Below are positions 43,030 through 55,214 of a stretch of 64,000 nt of DNA, piece after piece. A program made the translations under genes and the position numbers. Below the pieces are notes generated by a model. It made no database searches. It was not told the DNA's origin and saw nothing but the letters and a program-made list of their open reading frames with translations. The stretch covers positions 234,857,918 through 234,921,917 of the forward strand of contig CM076189.1 in assembly GCA_038277395.1 (NCBI GenBank), read 5' to 3'. The stretch's first letter is position 1, and the number at the start of each line of letters is the position of its first letter. The DNA is from Dryocosmus kuriphilus. Its lineage: Eukaryota; Arthropoda; Insecta; Hymenoptera; Cynipidae.

Positions 43030-43620
43030 GAAAAATCATTATATGAAAACTATTTTAAGGAACTTCATAGGATGTCCTACATTTTAAATAATTTTATAGG
43101 ATTCAAAAGATTTCAAATACACCCAAGGATTTCAACAGATTTCGTAGAATTCCAGAGAATTTTTACGGATTTTAAACGATGTTGTCAGATTTCATAAACA
43201 TTTCATGGAATTTCAAATGATTTTGAAACATTTACAGCAATCTTAAGGGATTTCAACATTTTTCAAGAGATTTAAAAGTATTTCTATGAATCCCAAGGAA
43301 TTTCGTAATATCTCAGAATATCTGAAAGGTTTTAGAGGATTTCAAAGACTTACAAGCATTTCAGAGAATCTTTAAAAATTCCAAGAGATTTCGAAGGGCT
43401 TCGATGAATCTTGCGGGTTTTTGAAAGATTGTGCGGGATTTCAAGATATTTGCAAGATTTTAAGTTATTTGAAAATATTCCAGAGAATTTTAAGAAATTA
43501 AAATAATTTCAACAGATTTAGGAGAATTTCGGGCCGTTAGGAGGATTTTTAGGAGTACAGTTTTTTTAGGATTTTTTCGCGGAGGAAATTTTTGACTTCA
43601 GGAGCTTTTAGGATTTTTTT
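43030..43620. repeat. Cryptically simple GATTTCAA-type sequence
   Basis: About 590 bp built from diverged copies of short words such as GGATTTCAA, AGAGATTT and AGAATTT. There is no fixed long period and no gene. Confidence 0.7.
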
Positions 43621-43660
43621 AAATTTTTAAATAAAGAACAAGTACGATTTCGGAATGATT

Positions 43661-44712
43661 TAATCTTAAGCGCGCTTGGGGCGCGTCTGTTGGCACTCGC
43701 GCTTCGCGCTCGATAGGTTATTTACCTCGCGCTACGCGCTCGGTGTTTATAGATCGTATAAACCTTTAAAATAAAAATTACAAAATAAATTATTTTACTT
43801 AAGGCTCTATCGCCCTTAAGGAATACATTCTCATCATCCCCCCCCCCCCCCCCTCTCTCTCTCTCTTTCCAAGGTGACCAATTCTGCTTGTTAATATTTT
43901 CTCGTCTCTTGCATATTTTTGCTGAAAAGTGGTTTTCTTTATATTTCATAACATATTTCACGAATCACTCAAGAACTACGCGTGTGTTCAAAAAAATGAT
44001 AGGAAGCACATTTGTAGATCTTTTTGAGGTGAACAACTTTGTTTCTTATCATTTCTTTTCTACCTTGCATATTTTGGCGGGAAATTTGAATTTTTTATTT
44101 GTTAATAGCGTTTTCTCGATTAAAATCAAAACCGTGCATTTTATTAAAAAATAGTTAAATCAAAATTTGTAGATCTTTTTAAGTTGAACAACTTTTCTTA
44201 TTATTATTTTTTCGTATCTTGCATAGTTTGTCGGGAAATTAAAAATTTTAATTTTTAATAAAGTTTTCTCGATTAAAACAAAAACCGTGCATTTTATCAA
44301 AAAATGGTTAATACAAAATTTGTAGATCTATTTAAGGTAAATAACTTTGGTTATATACATATTTTCTGTATCTCGCATGGTTTAGCCGGAAAATGGATTT
44401 TTTTATTTTGTGAAAACCGTTTTTGATGGATAAAACCATAACCGTTGGTCAAAAGTCGCTGGTTAACGAACTCGTTCTTACTTTTTACGCATTAAGGAAG
44501 TGTGCCAAAGCGCAACCCAATCCGTTCAGTCCTTCGAAAGTTATCGTGTTCACAGGCTACTACAACGACAACAACGACGACAACGACAGACAGACACCAA
44601 CGCAAAACATGTTTTTTCGGATTCAGGGGTTCATGAAACGTCGGCATTTCATGAAATCCGCAAAATTCAGTTTTCACATAAAACTAATACCTTCTCATTG
44701 AGATGAGAATGT
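43661..44712 (+). repeat. Family A, copy 3
   Basis: GC hairpins at 43690-43740, several 150 bp subrepeats, the GACAAC microsatellite near 44565-44600 and the terminus GATGAGAATGT at 44712. The position of the internal ATCATGACACTCGCG hairpin is occupied by a C-run followed by CT repeats (43838-43867), apparently a replacement. The left terminus is missing or mutated. Confidence 0.78.
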
Positions 44713-44835
44713 AAAGATACAAGATAGGCCAATCAGATGAAGCTTAGATCATATACATTACTTGTAAGCGAGCTTAGGATTGGCTGGCTGCCTTCTTTTT
44801 TCCTTTCTAGTCTTTCGTGGTAGGTATTCACTTAT

Positions 44836-45168
44836 CCGAAATTTTATTTTCCCTAAAACTCATTTTGCCGAAAAAATCACTAGATTACTAGACGCTTTCA
44901 AAACAATTGATAGATGGGTATCTGCTTACCAATTTTGGATAGATCTGTAACTCAAGTTGACTTTAGGTGGCGTTTCGTGAAAATTCTTTATTCTTTATTT
45001 TTTCTTTATAAAACTCGAATTTTTTTAAATGTAATTTTCCATTTGGAGTGATCAGGGTAATATGCCATGAATTCACAAGTGGGATCCCCTCTATCATTTA
45101 TGTATACATCGCCCGTAAATCTAGTGATTTTTTCGGCAAAATGAGTTTTAGGGAAAATGAAATTTCGG
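44836..45168. repeat. Foldback repeat with 51 bp arms
   Basis: Arms 44836-44886 and 45118-45168 are inverted copies, including CCGAAATTT, CCCTAAAACTCATTTTGCCG and AAAAAATCACTAGATT, with about two mismatches. Some similarity continues outward. No gene lies inside. Confidence 0.8.
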
Positions 45169-45790
45169 ACCAACGTATTTCGTCTCTCTTTCAAATACAT
45201 GACCAATCAGCTTTAAAGTCCTACGTTCTTATTGGTACGTTATCATCACTTCTTTAGCCAATTATATTCCCAGACTAAACCTAAATATTCGTGAGTCGTC
45301 ACTCGATATACTCTCTGTAAGTTTTGTTCGCATCATACGACAAAAGACAGCTTCTTTTTCGTACTGCTTACAAAAAAAATACTTACATGTCCAATAGTAT
45401 TTTAAATTTAAATTTTTGATGGGAAGCAAGTATAACACACAAAAATGCCGCCATTGATATCTTAAGATAAAATGGATAACGCGGCATCAGCTTTTAAATT
45501 TCGCGCCTCTAATCTTCTGTCGGTATACGAGTATATATTCAAAAAGTATGTTTCTTAATATGGTCTTCCCATTTATTTACCCAACATATCTTCAATATAA
45601 TAATAAATTATATATATATATATATATAATATATATTATATGTTTAGAAAAAGTTCAGGAGTATATTTAGGAGTATTTCAAATGACTTAGGAGTTTTTAG
45701 GGGGACATTGTAGTGGATCTAGGGAGAACTGAAAAATCTCATCTGACAACACTGACGGAGAGTCAGTTCACCGGGAGACACCGGGAGACG
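45169..45790. other. AT-rich spacer with TA repeat at 45608-45645
   Basis: No gene seen. The last 60 bases are GC-richer and include the hAT target duplication. Confidence 0.45.
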
Positions 45791-45798
45791 GGTCCCAG

Positions 45799-46874
45799 CA
45801 GTGTTGTCAGACCGTACCATAATTACCGAATCATACCATAATTTCGACTCCTGTACCATGTACCATCACGTACCATACCTCTAAAATATACCATAATTTT
45901 CAATTTCTATCTTTAAAACATTTTTAAATCCATATTAAAGGCATGAAACAAATAGCCGATAAGAGTGTACGATCTAACAACTATTTGTCCAATCAGTCCA
46001 AACTGTGAACTGTGGCATACGAGAATTAACGAATCAAATGTCTGCACTCTGCTTGGTTCATTCCACATTTGAATTTGCCTCCACTTCTAACCTATATTGT
46101 TCTGAGTTATTTCTGGATAATTTGTTGTGATCAAGACCAAGAGTGCAATATGGAAGACAAAAAAAAAAGAGTGAATTACAACCAACAGAAAGAATGTTGA
46201 GTTACATGACTGAAAGTAACATCTACGGTCCGAAAATGTCCAGAATCGAAAAATTGAAAGAGGATCAAGCGACTGACGTACCACAATCTGAATCGAGAAT
46301 CATCAGTATTTTATATCGTTGTTTTTGAGATTTTATAGATTTCATACTGTTTTTAAGACGAAAGAGTGACTTTTGGAATAAGGCTGAAAATATTTAATCT
46401 TGATTACACATGTGATTTATTCAGTTATGAAAAATCGATTCCCAAAAACAGAAATATTATTTGTAAGTTCAACAGATTACCTGTAATTATATTTAAAAAC
46501 AGATTTTAAACGAGACATAATATTTTTGCTAGTTCATTTGATAATTAGATTTTAATTCAGTGTTTTTAGATTTTAAGCTTCTACAGATTTTTAACAAGAC
46601 TGAAAGAAATTCATATGATTAAAAAATATATATGAATCAAAATAGAATAAATTTTTTTCAAGAGAGAAACACTCAATAAATAATATAATTATATTTATCA
46701 ATAAAATATTAGAAAAATTTCATGAATAATAGAATATTATTATATTTTGAAGTATCTGATAATATTTTTATTTTAATTTCGCGCCGCGCATGTGTATCGG
46801 AGATGCGTACCATAATGTACCATAATTTTGAGATGGCGATTCCATAGTTTGGCATGAGGTGTCTGGCAACACTG
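45799..46874. mobile_element. hAT-superfamily element with 8 bp target duplication
   Basis: CAGTGTTGTCAGAC at the left end and CAGTGTTGCCAGAC (inverted) at the right end are typical hAT termini. The 8-bp GGTCCCAG lies directly outside both (45791-45798 and 46875-46882), the length hAT transposases generate. Just inside, TACCATAAT-type words repeat at both ends (45815-45895; 46805-46830). A 61-codon frame at 46143 is Lys/Arg-rich but I do not recognise a transposase, so this 1076 bp copy is non-autonomous. Confidence 0.93.
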
Positions 46875-46882
46875 GGTCCCAG

Positions 46883-47949
46883 GATCGCTTCACTTCGTTC
46901 TCGACGCTCGTATTGGAGAGGTCATTTTGTGGTTTACGCTCCAGAGGAGAGTGTCCTAAGCTGAATTATACAGTTAGTGTAGCATTCAATTTGTTCATGT
47001 TCTAAGAGTCTTAAAGTTCGTTCTTCTATGAACAATGAATCTCATGTGTGTTTCGTGAATATTGTAATTTTTGTTTCATTTGGCATTGTAAGTTTATATA
47101 TCCATCGCTTTTATTCTATTTATTATTATTTTTATGAAAATATTGGGAATGATAGTAGCTAGGTGTATCATAATTTAATTGTAAGTTTTCCTTGATATTG
47201 GTTCGCCCGTCTCATGGCTCACCCAAGATTACTTTATGACACATTGCAAGCTAATGGAATTTAGGCTTTTCTTTCTTTCTGCAGTGTTTGTTCGCACGCA
47301 TTGTGGCTTTTAAGAGGGCTTAGATGAAATTAACACTTGCCTTCTCCACGTTTTATTTCTATTCGTGATGATACCACAACTGTTTTAAAATCAAATTTTA
47401 ATGTTTTTACAATTCAAAGCCATGTGCTCACCAATCTTATCCAACTTTTAGTTATTACATAATTTACGCTCTTTCAAAATTTTAACAATGGTTAGTAGCA
47501 CTGATTTTCTGGCTAATTATCGATGATTGTACGACTGAGATTTACCAGAAGATCAAAATAAATTCTTCTATATATTCTAAATTATTAAATCATCACGATG
47601 AATTAAATTCAATGAAAATTAATATTTCGTAAGCCAGCTCATGAGTATTCAATTCCTCTTTGTTTGCATCGGTTCTAAGAATAGGATGTTAGAGGTCATC
47701 ACTTTAGTAAACTGTCGTTTGTTAGTCTAATCGTTATATATGCCAGAGTTTATTAATCTTCAAAACCAGAAGAGTTTGGTGATTCCGCCTTCAAGAGACC
47801 CACACATAGATTAGGTAGTTTTAATATTCATTTGTGGCCCCATATAACATTTTAAAGCAAAATGGCAAATTCATAATAATAAATAAAGAATAAGAATATT
47901 GAAAGGTTACACTATATTATCACGTTTTATTTTAAGTGTTTCAATAATC
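46883..47949. other. AT-rich spacer, no gene seen
   Basis: No supportable frame or repeat. It separates LINE fragments 1 and 2, together with the elements listed before it. Confidence 0.4.
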
Positions 47950-48140
47950 AAATATACTAACTCTGCTCGCAATCTGGGAGTTATCATTAATCCCTCGCTT
48001 GACTGACAGGAACATGCTTGCCTCATAGTTAATAAATTAAATAAAACTTTGCATCCTTAGATAAAAATCTGCGAATCAAACTGGTTACAACGCTCGTATT
48101 CCCTCTCTCAGACTATTGTTGTATAGTATATTGCATATTG
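47950..48140 (+). pseudogene. LINE fragment 2: post-palm reverse transcriptase
   Basis: NSARNLGVIINPSLD followed by a stop, then QEHACLIVNKLNKTLHP and, in a neighbouring frame, RSYSLSQTIVVYSILH. These correspond to the segment that directly follows the one in fragment 1 in CR1/L2-type LINEs (NLGV...LSW..H). Confidence 0.7.
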
Positions 48141-48954
48141 TTTTACATTATATATAGGTTGGAAAGTTGGGATAGGGGCAAAAATTTGTATATTTTAATA
48201 CTGGAGTAGTAAGCTATATAATTTTTTTTTAGGAAATAGTATTCTTATTTGATAATAGAAGATCTTAGCATTTTCTTTAGTAAAATAAGAGGTAGTAAAA
48301 CTGAATAGAGAAATTCTTAAATTGTCCAAATAGAATAAAAGTAATAAGTATTTAAAATAACATAAAAGACTAAATTTCTAAGAGAAATTACTATCGTCTG
48401 TAAGAACGTGAAATATATTATAGACACTTTGTATTTTTTGGATTAGAGGGTAATACAAATTAGGAAGGTTGCTATCGAATATTACTAAATGGGCTAGTAG
48501 TAAGCAGCTCAGAGTTGGATGGACATCGAGCGCAGCCGAGAGTATCCGATGTGAAGCGAACAACGTAATGTAACGGTCAATGGGACGATAATGTTCCCAA
48601 TTTCATATTCTGATATAGCAGGATGAAATATCGCCGTTTTGCAGCGTTTCACAGTGGGACAAAAATAGTCCCATGGGCAAATCAGTCTGCATCTTATAAT
48701 CTTTTCCGTTTTAAAATTTTCATTCTTTAAGTGAAGTCTTATTAAATTTTGCATAAGTCTTTGGTTTTCGATTTTTTTTTTTAAAATTCTTTAAAAAAAT
48801 TTTATTTAAGAGCGGAAGTTAAAAAATTCAAATTTTTTTTACAGACTGCCTTTGTCCAAATTTTTTTTATTTATCAAAATGTCACTAGAATCAGTGCAGA
48901 AAAACTCTAAAAATAATTGCCAGCAGTATTAAGCAAGCAAAATTATTTTTGTTT
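48141..48954. other. AT-rich spacer, no gene seen
   Basis: AT-rich DNA with a GC-richer patch at 48490-48680; no recognised element. Confidence 0.4.
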
Positions 48955-50020
48955 TGTCACAAACAATTTAGTGAAAAAAGTGGTTTTTTGAGGATTCGCT
49001 GCTTTTTGCTGCTTAAAACTCAGATTTAGTTTTTTACGTTGAATCAAATAAAAAGCAAGAATTGTTTATTATTTGAAGAAATTTGATTACCAAATGCATA
49101 ATTTTGTCACTTTTCTGTTATTAGTCAAACAATTGTAATTAACGAATGCATGACTTTGTCAGTTTTCAATCCACAGATTTCGTTTTTTACGTTGAATTAA
49201 CTAAAAATATCTTACTTGTGGCTCTATACCATTATAGACCTCCATCGGGCAAGAATTATTTATTAATAAATTTTAATGAATTTTAATGAATTTGCTTATT
49301 GTATCGATTAAAACAATTAAAGTTGTTATGTGGCGGAACAATAGCACAGGAAAGCTTCATTATCAGAATTTTTTAGTTTATTCACCTTAAAAGACAAAAT
49401 CTGTTCATTGAAAACTGACAGTCATGCATTTGTTAATAGCAAATGTTTAAATAATAAACAATTCTTGTCCGATGGAAACGAGCTACATGAACAAGCTAAA
49501 ATGAAGAGGTTTTAGTAGATTTGAAGGAAAAACGAAATCTTTATAAAGAAATTTGACAAAGTTATGCATTTGTTAATTAAAATTATTTAAATAATGAACC
49601 ATTCTAGCTGAATGGAAATTTATCACACCACAGAGCTATCAGAAAGATATTTTTATCTGATTCTCTGAAAATGAACGAAATTTTTTCAGTAAAAAATAAC
49701 AAATTATGCATTTTCTTATTAAATTTGTTTAAAGAATTAAAAATCTAGGTCCAGTAGCATATTATCACTAGAAAATACATTTGAAAAAATGTTTGCAACC
49801 ATACCTGCTGAAAAAACGCAATTTGTTTCTTAAATAATTGGCAAAATGAGCATTTATGTATAAAACTTGTTAAAAAAATTAATGAATATTGTTTATTTCT
49901 ATTCAATTTCTCATAAAATCTTATAAAGCTTGTATTTCTTTTTTTTAAATAGCAATTTTAGGCAGCAACAAGCAGCCAATCCTCAAAAAACCACTTTCAC
50001 TGAATCTTTTATAACAAAAC
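48955..50020. repeat. Old foldback-like block with inverted ends
   Basis: AGTGGTTTTTTGAGGATT with the adjoining GCTGC-TTGCTGC words at 48978-49015 is inverted at 49950-50000. Inside, AAACAATTCTTGTCCGATGG (49458) is inverted relative to 49240-49262, and blocks with GCATTTGTTAAT recur directly about 130 bp apart. It is a diverged composite palindrome about 1.05 kb long, without coding sequence. Confidence 0.55.
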
Positions 50021-50309
50021 ATTTAATCTGAGATTTATGTTTTCTTTAACAAATTGTTGAGGGTAAAAGTTATCATTCAGTGTGTCCTCTGCCAGTCGCA
50101 AATTATCCTCATGAAATTTTTCATCGGACAGTAACAACGCTCTGTCTACCATTAGATCTTATATTAGCATTCCTTACGTAGAAGGATTATTTTATCGGAA
50201 CGGATCGCGAGAATTTTGAGAATTTATGACATAACCACGGCGTGTTAAAAATAAGAGAGATCTTACAACTGTCTTGAGACCGAACAAAGATAAACTAATC
50301 GGTTGGACA

Positions 50310-50830
50310 ACCTTAATATTGTTTACGGTATTTGGTGCTAAGGCCAAAATTGTAAAGCAATTTATGTCGGTCAAACAAAACGTCCTTTAGGTTTCAGGGT
50401 GAAATACCGCTTCTACACTTTATCCTCGTAGTGGATGAACCTCTGCCCGGTGTAGTTGGACTAAATCCGATTAAGTACAGTACGAAGTTCGCTGATTAAA
50501 AATGAGTCTTAAATCAGATCAGTGTTACCAATGCGCACGTAGCAATGCGTCATGTAGGCGATATTTCAGTTCTGCCAATCTAACTACAAACAACGATACT
50601 CATTTTAATCCGATTTGATGTAGCCGCAAGTTGCTCAGCCACTTGCCGACTACTTGAAGACTACTTGAAGCGGCAAAAGAGGATACAAAAGATATAAATA
50701 ATGCATCCAACAAACAGACCGCGCTTACTAAACATACGATACAGAAGGACCATCCTTTCGATTTTAAAACGCTAAAATTTTGGCAAATGAATTGTCATCG
50801 TCGCAAACTTCTGGTCCCGAGAGGCGGGCG
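50310..50830 (+). pseudogene. Penelope-like element remnant (GIY-YIG region)
   Basis: At 50351 a frame reads CKAIYVGQTKRPLGFRVKY, matching the GIY-YIG endonuclease start found at the C-terminus of Penelope-like retroelements (Y-V-G-Q-T plus the catalytic Arg region). About 300 bp later (50709-50812) another frame reads ALTKHTIQKDHPFDFKTLKF, the following conserved stretch. The 200 bp between them look like an insertion. No reverse transcriptase is present upstream, as in a 5'-truncated copy. Confidence 0.6.
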
Positions 50831-51985
50831 TACACAGTCTCAGTCGTCTTACTAGCAGGGTCTCCCCCCTTTTAACTTTAGTTCAAATTTTCAATGTGAA
50901 GGACCTCCGAAAAAACACTCTTCCAGTTTTCCTTTTGATTTAAAACAGAGCGGATGTCTCTATAGTTACGTTGAAACTTAGCTGTAACAATTTCAAAGAA
51001 ATTCTGTGACAAGGGGAAACATTTTTAGACTCGTTTGTGCATCCTTCTCAATGAACTTTTTTCAAACTCAAACAATTGTGTGATTCTTATTTTGAAAGTA
51101 TTAGTGATTGTTGTGAACAGACTTCAAACACGGAGAGAAAGGCAGTTAAAGAGAGAAAGAGAGAGACAGAGACCAAGCCGAATGAGATAGACAAGTTGCA
51201 TGGTCCCATTTTTACTTTTGCATTCATAATAACAAGATTTTTTTTTATTATACATACATACATACTTATTAATTAATTAGAGCTTTTCACTTGGAACCTA
51301 TCCAAGACCGAAACGTCTGTCAAACTTTTAAAACATTTAAAACAAAAAAATTTTCCTTTTTAAAATTTTTTAAATTTTTTCACCATATACAGATAAAAAA
51401 GTATATAACTATTTATTTTTAGACCATAATTGCCAAAAGATTATTTTCTTTAATCATTGAATATTTGGGTGAATCAAAAAACGGTATCTTTCCATAAAAG
51501 AGTAAAGATGTCACGAAACAATTATAATATGATGCCTAATGCTACGTTTAAGACTATATATAATTTATAATATGTACAATTATAATTTAAATAAATATAA
51601 GTATATGTAGTGTGTACGATTGTGTAAAGACGTGACCTTCAAAATGGTGGCGTGGAGCGTGTTGAGTTTCTTTTTCTTTCGCTATTCCGACTATACCATA
51701 TTTTAATAATCCAGTTACGAGTTGTTGTGCACAGTCTCAACTTTACTATAATGGTTGCAAGTATTACAATCTTCTGCAGATATTAACGCAACAAATTTAG
51801 AAGTTATTCTTACCGAAATTAGTAACTGACTGAAATATATGGCTTGCAGTTTTAGTAAAAAGTTTTGCAAATATTTCAAACCATTTTGAGTTAAATATAA
51901 TATTTTTAGGCTTTGTTCCAATAAAATATGCAATTCGGCGAGCAGTTAAAAGTTATTATTCAAAGCAGTAAAGATTAGAAATTTG
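50831..51985. other. Spacer with a GA-rich stretch (51130-51185), no gene seen
   Basis: Mostly AT-rich. No frame or repeat could be assigned. Confidence 0.4.
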
Positions 51986-51989
51986 TGCA

Positions 51990-52260
51990 CCTATCCTTAC
52001 TTTGCAAATTCAAAATAGTAAAACATAGTATGATTTTTATCAAATAGTACAACAGAGAGCCTTAAATTCTTGCGTAAGATTTATGTCTGATTTATCTAGA
52101 TTTACAACCATATTGCCGTACCTCAATTCTCTTAAGGAAGAATGATAATTATCGACTTTCTATACTTTTTGTCTGAAGTTAAATTATGATATTCTTGAAT
52201 AGTTTGTTCATCACCTTGCAAAGTTTGGACTAACATTACCGCGTCGGTTTGCTTGTAATA
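51990..52260 (+). pseudogene. LINE fragment 3: thumb region
   Basis: FYQIVQQRALNSCVRFMSDL and SRFTTILPYLNSLKEE (near 52035-52140) match the conserved ...LQRALNSCVRFI-L-R-H-TPYL segment of CR1/L2-type LINEs, which should follow fragment 2. KLNYDILE then HHLAKFGLTLPRRF continue it with stops. Confidence 0.65.
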
Positions 52261-53381
52261 TATTAACAAAGTTACTGAATTATACACGGAGTCTTATGGC
52301 AAACATCTCACTCGGGGAACTCATTGAATTTTAGTGCCTCAGGTGTCTATACTATTTCACGAGAAAACACATAGTAAGAAATTTCAAACATTCCTCAATG
52401 CAAGCATATAAAAAAATGTAAGTGTTACCGCGAAATTAACGTACTAATAAGTAAGTAAAGAAACCCTTTTTAGTCTCGATTGGCGCAGAGAATCCCGCCG
52501 CAGCAGTCGAGAAGCAGGCTCGGCAACGTCGCGTGACTTCTAAACGAAACTTTTATCTCTGCTTTTGTCTCTGCAATTTCAGTAAATATATTTTTCTCAC
52601 TGAATCGGAAATTTTTATTTAAAATTTACAGGTCTTTTTTAATATCCCTTCCCATATAAGTAAAAATTTTGTAGACCACCCTTCCACTGAAAGTAGCTTC
52701 TCTCAATTATTAATTATTTCTTTGTATTGTTATACAATAACAGTATAATCTTTGCTTTATTTATTAATCTATTCGCATACTGTGATCTGCGAATCATATA
52801 GAATTCTACCCTTTTCGATGTTTAACTAATCAATTATTTTTAATAAATTAATAGAACCAAATACAAAATATTGAAATCAACAGTAAAAATTGAAAAATAG
52901 ATGCATACATTTTAATACATATTATTAGTAAATAAATAATTAATCACTCATATAAACTTTTGCACTTTATGCAATTTTAAATTATTTAATCAACATACTC
53001 TTTTTCCCTACAACTGTACAATTTCAAAAGAAATATAAGTTATCAACCAATTTCCACTAACGCCTTCAAAAAGATATTAGCTAAGCTTCAGAAAAAAGGT
53101 CAGGTACAAATACGGTTCATATATTGTATACTTCTCGCCTGACGGCAGAATTTCATGCAGTCAGTTGCGACGTTGCCAAGTTGCTACGGTCCAAATAACA
53201 CTGGAGTCAACTCAGAAACTTTTATTAGTATTTTTCAACTTAAATAATGTTTGTAAGTTTGAAATTTGTTACGCAATACATCTAATAATTAATTATTATT
53301 ATTATGATAATTTTTTTTAGTTGCTCTAATTTAAAAAAATTTAGACACTTCATTGTCTAACAGTCACATCATTATTCTTCC
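52261..53381. other. AT-rich spacer, no gene seen
   Basis: A GC-rich patch at 52470-52560 shares a partly inverted word (GACGTTGCC) with 53175, but too little to call an element. Confidence 0.35.
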
Positions 53382-53385
53382 TTAA

Positions 53386-53497
53386 GGATGTTCACCGGCT
53401 CCAATCGTAGCCAAAAGTTCTGCGCTCGATCGGTTCTTTCTCCGTATAGTGCGACTTTCTGACCCCTTCAAGCCTTTTAACGTAAACTGTACACACT

Positions 53498-53555
<58 letters not shown>

Positions 53556-54060
53556 TACGCTTTGGGAGCAGTGGAGACCTGACACGCTGCCGCCTGCGTG
53601 TTGTCTCAGCTGCTATATCAGTGTGCAAACACTCTCCCCGTGCCAACTCTTATTCGGCTGCGTTACAGTGTTGCAATTCCTCCATGGCGGTTTTCCTTCT
53701 GCATGGCGGCACGCTTCTAAATACCGTCAGATGAAGAACTTCGAATTAAAATTATGAATAAATGGTACCGCTAAGAATCTCCGTTTTGTAATATGTCATT
53801 CCTAACATCATTATGCATCATATATTAATTTCTAAGCACAATGTATAGGAAGCTTCTGATGCTATAAATGAAAATGTAAATCTTGATAATGCTTCGCCTA
53901 TACCCTACATGTTAAAACACGCAAATTTGAGAGTGAATATTTCCACTTTGGTACCGGCATGGTTCTTATAATTTAGTCAATATATAGATAACACTATTAT
54001 TAGCATATGATCAAAATTTCCAAGCAAATACATAGAAAGTCGTTTAGTCGGTGAACGTCC
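53386..54060. mobile_element. TTAA-flanked element with short inverted repeats (piggyBac-like target)
   Basis: GGATGTTCACCG (53386) and its inverted counterpart CGGTGAACGTCC (ending 54060) are directly bordered by TTAA (53382-53385, 54061-54064), the target of piggyBac-type transposons. It is 675 bp with no transposase and includes a CA microsatellite. The first bases GGAYG are not the commonest piggyBac start, so the superfamily is tentative. Confidence 0.6.
53499..53551. repeat. CA microsatellite
   Basis: About 26 AC units. In the antisense frames it spells an artificial Cys-Val run, not a gene. Confidence 0.95.
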
Positions 54061-54144
54061 TTAACTAGTTTAGAGTGAAAAATAGACGCAAATATTTCAT
54101 GGCGGTTAATCTACATATAAGGTATTCTTAGTACTGGTAATCCT

Positions 54145-54390
54145 CAGTACTTTTGTGATTCATTTCAATATGTCGACAGCGTTCGTAGCCGCTCCACTGG
54201 AAGAGATAGTGATCCATTTATACATTCCTATTTGCAGAACTTCGACTTTTTATAACTTTTTCTCCGTCGCATCAGACACATTTTGGAATTCTCTACCAGT
54301 TACTATCAGGTCGACTGATTCTCTACATACGTTTAAAAGCAAAGTATTTCGCCATATTTTAAGGAGGGAGACTGGTTTGTCCTTTTGAAA
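54145..54390 (+). pseudogene. LINE fragment 4: C-terminus
   Basis: In two frames: RSRSTGRDSDPFIHSYLQN, then RTSTFYNFFSVASDTFWNSL and TIRSTDSLHTFKSKVFRHIL. The F/LWNSLP-x-IR-x-SL-x-FK pattern is the hallmark C-terminus of CR1/L2-type LINE reverse transcriptase proteins. It follows fragment 3 in the expected order. Confidence 0.78.
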
Positions 54391-55214
54391 AAAATCGATT
54401 TTTTGCTTTAATCAGTAACAGTGCGTCTGGAAAATGTGCCCTTAAAGTTATAGACTGAAATGCGAAGTATTTACAAAGTAACAGCTTATTGCGTTCTACG
54501 TTGTTTCAAAGAAATTTCCAAAAACTTCAATTTTTGCAAAAACTTGACGTGATAGAAAGATTTTGCTTCCGAATTCGTGTTCAGCGGGTCAAAATACGTA
54601 ACGGTAGGGTACTGCAGTCTGCCGTTCAAGGCACTTTAATTTTTTTTAGGGGCTGTGTAATTGTACTTTTCTCATATCCGAAACTTTAAATGCGTTTCCT
54701 GAAAAGCCATTATTTGGAAATTGGTGGGCAGAATTTAAAAAAACTGTTTGTTAAATTAGCTTCTCCCGGCGTACATATCTTCACAGATACAAACCATAGT
54801 CGATGTACCTCAAATTTCAATTAAGAAATTAAATTAAACAAATTTTTTTGCATAAACAAATTGAAAATTTTTAGTCAAAATCGAACACTTTGACTTTGAA
54901 CTCCTATAAATTCTTCAATTTTTCACTTTAAAAAAATAGGTATATCGACAATAAAAGCAAATACTATAAAAGATCGTTCTTGGTTTCTTCTCCTAAGAAC
55001 AAAATTGCAGAACACGCCCACTGTTTGATAACTCCATTAGCGAGGCGCTTCACACGACTGCGCATGTGCCGTATATTTGTCAAAAATTCTCTAAATACTG
55101 CTTAAATATGTAAAAATATATGGCTCAAGTTTTGTGTAATTGCGCTTTTTTAAATTCTTCACATAAAATTCCTGAAAATCACATTATTTTCAGCTCGATA
55201 AACCAGGCTCCCCC
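54391..55214. other. AT-rich spacer between LINE C-terminus and 3' end
   Basis: No gene or repeat recognised. May include LINE 3' untranslated sequence and later insertions. Confidence 0.35.

Noticed and set aside
52494..53190. Possible TIR pair around the word GACGTTGCC
   Set aside because: Only about nine bases match convincingly and there is no target duplication.
53382..53646. Cys-Val-rich frames
   Set aside because: Translation artefacts of a CA microsatellite.
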